DNA of 7,825 nucleotides from Oscillospiraceae bacterium. Lineage in GTDB: Bacteria; Bacillota; Clostridia; Oscillospirales; Ruminococcaceae. How positions within the stretch are numbered: the stretch's first letter is position 1; each line of letters starts with the position of its first letter. Both the position numbers and the translations under genes were made by a program. The DNA lies in contig JAFPPJ010000259.1 of assembly GCA_017410745.1 (NCBI GenBank), forward strand, positions 1 to 7,825. The letters run 5' to 3'. This document shows positions 6,254-7,825 of the stretch, piece by piece. The notes beneath the pieces are model-generated. The model worked only from the letters and a program-made list of their open reading frames with translations, did not search any database and was not told where the DNA came from.

Positions 6254-7005
6254 GATTCAGACCATGCATAGATATACACGGAGGCAAGGTGAAGCAGATA
6301 GTAGGCGGTTCACTTGATGACAGCGGCGCTGTTGAGAACTTCGTATCTGTCAAGGGTGCGGCTGACTATGCAAAGCTGTATAAGGACAGGGGACTGACGG
6401 GAGGACATATCATCCTTCTCGATCCGTCGGGCTCCGAAAAATACGAGGAAGATCTTGCGCAGGCAAAGGCGGCTCTTTCTGCATATCGGGGAGGACTTCA
6501 GATAGGCGGCGGAGTGAATGACAGAAATGCGGGATATTTCCTTGAATGGGGCGCATCCCATGTTATAGTCACATCATATGTTTTCAAAGACGGAAAACTT
6601 GATGAGACGGCACTTGACCGACTTATAGCCTGTGTGGGCAGGGAACATCTTGTGCTTGATCTGTCATGCCGGAAACGTGATGATGAATATTTTATCGTTA
6701 CAGACAGGTGGCAGAAGTTCACGGATATGAAGCTTGACAGAGATACGCTCGCATATCTTTCGGACAAATGCGATGAGATGCTCGTGCATGCGGTGGATGT
6801 AGAAGGCAGGCAGCAGGGGCCGGATCCCATGGCGGCGGCTATTCTTTCGGGTATGGACATCCCTGTAACATATGCGGGCGGTATACATTCCTATGAGGAC
6901 ATTGAGGTGCTAGAAAAATACGGTGTGGATTTCACTGTAGGCAGCGCACTTGATATATTCGGCGGCAGTCTTTCGTTCGATGAACTATGCCGCAGATACG
7001 GATGA
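6250..7005 (+). CDS. hisA: HisA, eukaryotic (HIS6) type: ProFAR isomerase
   Basis: HisA opens the ribose of ProFAR to PRFAR by an Amadori rearrangement in histidine synthesis, in a TIM-barrel fold. The 251 residues carry both expected acid/base aspartates, D8 in CIDIHGG and D137 in LVLDLSCRK, and the phosphate loops GGG (86-88) and AGG (209-211). The signature blocks match yeast HIS6 as I recall it, not the usual bacterial HisA: VKQIVGGSL, YAKLYKDR, LQIGGGVNDRN, VIVTSYVF, DLSCRK, RWQKFTD, HAVDVEG, TVGSALDIFGG. This corresponds to the family known as hisA_euk, reported mainly in eukaryotes with scattered bacterial members. No other his gene is in the window. GAGGTG at 6239-6244 is 5 bases before the ATG, which overlaps the ispE stop. 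Catalysis is expected because both aspartates are kept. Confidence 0.93.
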   Translation: MRFRPCIDIHGGKVKQIVGGSLDDSGAVENFVSVKGAADYAKLYKDRGLTGGHIILLDPSGSEKYEEDLAQAKAALSAYRGGLQIGGGVNDRNAGYFLEWGASHVIVTSYVFKDGKLDETALDRLIACVGREHLVLDLSCRKRDDEYFIVTDRWQKFTDMKLDRDTLAYLSDKCDEMLVHAVDVEGRQQGPDPMAAAILSGMDIPVTYAGGIHSYEDIEVLEKYGVDFTVGSALDIFGGSLSFDELCRRYG

Positions 7006-7014
7006 GGTGGATAT

Positions 7015-7680
7015 ATGTCAGTAATACTTAAAGCAGAACATTTATCAAAGAAGTACGGAAAGGGCGACAATGAGGTAACAGCACTCAATGATGTCAGCCT
7101 TGAAGTGAATAAGGGCGAATTTGTGGCGATCGTGGGACGAAGCGGAAGCGGTAAGTCCACGCTCCTGCATATCCTCGGAGCAATGGACAGACCCGACAGC
7201 GGTACTCTTACTGTTGACGGTGAAGATGTATTCTCCATGAATGATGAGCAGCTTGCAAAATACCGCCGTTCAAAGATCGGCTTTGTATTTCAGTTCTTCA
7301 ATCTTCTGCCGGTAATGTCTGCGCGTGAGAATATACTTGTTCCGCTGGCGCTCGATGCCAAGGAGCCGGATAATGAATATCTTGCAAAGCTGGCAGAAGC
7401 CATGGGCATCAGCGACAGGCTCGATCACTATCCGCATCAGCTTTCGGGCGGCCAGCAGCAGCGCACGGCAATAGCGCGTGCTATGATAGCAAAGCCCGCT
7501 GTTATACTTGCGGATGAGCCAACGGGAAATCTTGACTCGTCCTCCGGCAAGGAGATACTGCAGCTCCTGCGCACATCCATAAAGCAGTTTGACCAGACAC
7601 TGATACTTATCACGCATGATCCGTCTGTTGCTCAGACTGCCGACAGAGTAATCACCATATCCGATGGAATGCTCGTGTGA
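7015..7680 (+). CDS. ABC transporter ATP-binding protein, MacB/LolD type
   Basis: The 221 residues form a complete nucleotide-binding domain: Walker A GRSGSGKST (41-49), Q-loop Q93 in FVFQFFNLLP, signature LSGGQQQR (143-150), Walker B AVILADEPTGNLD with catalytic E168, and switch H201 in ITHD. The 'FQFFNLLP' and 'DEPTGNLD' forms mark the MacB/LolD/FtsE group, whose partners are FtsX-like permeases that move peptides, lipids or antibiotics or drive cell-wall enzymes, rather than import solutes. No permease follows, because a terminator comes 13 bases after the stop. The only polytopic protein in the operon is the unassigned one at 1929-3188. AGGTGG at 7005-7010 serves as ribosome binding site, 9 bases after the hisA stop. 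Substrate unknown. Confidence 0.95.
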   Translation: MSVILKAEHLSKKYGKGDNEVTALNDVSLEVNKGEFVAIVGRSGSGKSTLLHILGAMDRPDSGTLTVDGEDVFSMNDEQLAKYRRSKIGFVFQFFNLLPVMSARENILVPLALDAKEPDNEYLAKLAEAMGISDRLDHYPHQLSGGQQQRTAIARAMIAKPAVILADEPTGNLDSSSGKEILQLLRTSIKQFDQTLILITHDPSVAQTADRVITISDGMLV

Positions 7681-7693
7681 GAAGTATTATAAA

Positions 7694-7720
7694 GAGGCGA
7701 GCCGTAAGGCTCGCTTTTGT
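7694..7720 (+). terminator. Intrinsic terminator closing the operon
   Basis: GCGAGCC (7697-7703), loop GTAA, GGCTCGC (7708-7714), then TTTTGTTT. The 7-bp GC-rich stem with a stable tetraloop and T-run is a standard Rho-independent terminator, 13 bases past the ABC gene. Flanking A/G and T bases can extend the stem by a few weak pairs. Confidence 0.92.
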
Positions 7721-7825
7721 TTGCGTGAGTCAGGTGTCATAAACTGCGGTAATACGGCTTTGTTGTAAGAATGTATGTAAAACGAGCCGTGCTTTATGTT
7801 GAATGTGCACAAATAATTAACGAAA

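Larger units (their letters stand above)
1929..7720 (+). other. Seven-gene transcription unit
   Basis: Seven same-strand genes have junctions of +14, -4, +28, +3, -4 and +9 bases, with one consensus promoter before (1855-1883) and one clear terminator after (7694-7720). No internal terminator or strong promoter is visible. Co-transcription is inferred from spacing. The mix is a membrane protein, Lrp-type regulator, aminotransferase, cysteine-peptidase-like protein, IspE, HisA and ABC ATPase. Confidence 0.75.

Noticed and set aside
7721..7825. Possible promoter or leader for a gene beyond the right edge
   Set aside because: No -35/-10 pair at proper spacing and no start codon with a ribosome binding site are visible before the window ends.

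Overview
The window looks like a piece of a Gram-positive, clostridial chromosome, most likely a Ruminococcus-like gut or rumen Oscillospiraceae. The reasons are moderate GC, strong AGGAGG-type ribosome binding sites, a textbook sigma-A promoter, the non-mevalonate isoprenoid gene ispE, an Lrp/AsnC regulator next to a clostridial-type aminotransferase, and a large fibronectin-III-like repeat protein of the kind common in that group. The assignment rests on gene types and style, not on a database match.

Layout: bases 1-1579 hold the 3' end of a large repeat protein built from Fn3-like modules. It is cut by the left edge and closed by a GC-rich hairpin terminator. Bases 1625-1850 are non-coding and carry two diverged copies of a roughly 102-bp tandem repeat. 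A perfect TTGACA-17-TATAAT promoter with an extended -10 follows at 1855-1883, and an AT-rich palindrome lies in the short leader.

From 1929 to 7680 seven genes run in one direction with gaps of at most 28 nt or 4-nt overlaps, ending at a clear intrinsic terminator (7694-7720). They look like one complete operon: a ten-helix membrane protein of unknown function, an Lrp/AsnC regulator, a class I aminotransferase (the pair resembles alaR-alaT of Bacillus), a small papain/C39-like cysteine-peptidase-fold protein, ispE, a HisA of the eukaryotic HIS6 type, and a MacB/LolD-type ABC ATPase with no obvious permease beside it.

The contents are mixed: amino-acid metabolism with its probable regulator, one isoprenoid step, one histidine step, and three genes of unknown partners. 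The points most worth a second look are the eukaryotic-type HisA away from any other his gene, the intergenic tandem repeat, the orphan ATPase together with the unassigned membrane protein, and the uncharacterised cysteine-peptidase-like protein. I see no tRNA, rRNA, CRISPR array, insertion sequence or phage gene. The last 105 bases (7721-7825) hold nothing I can support.
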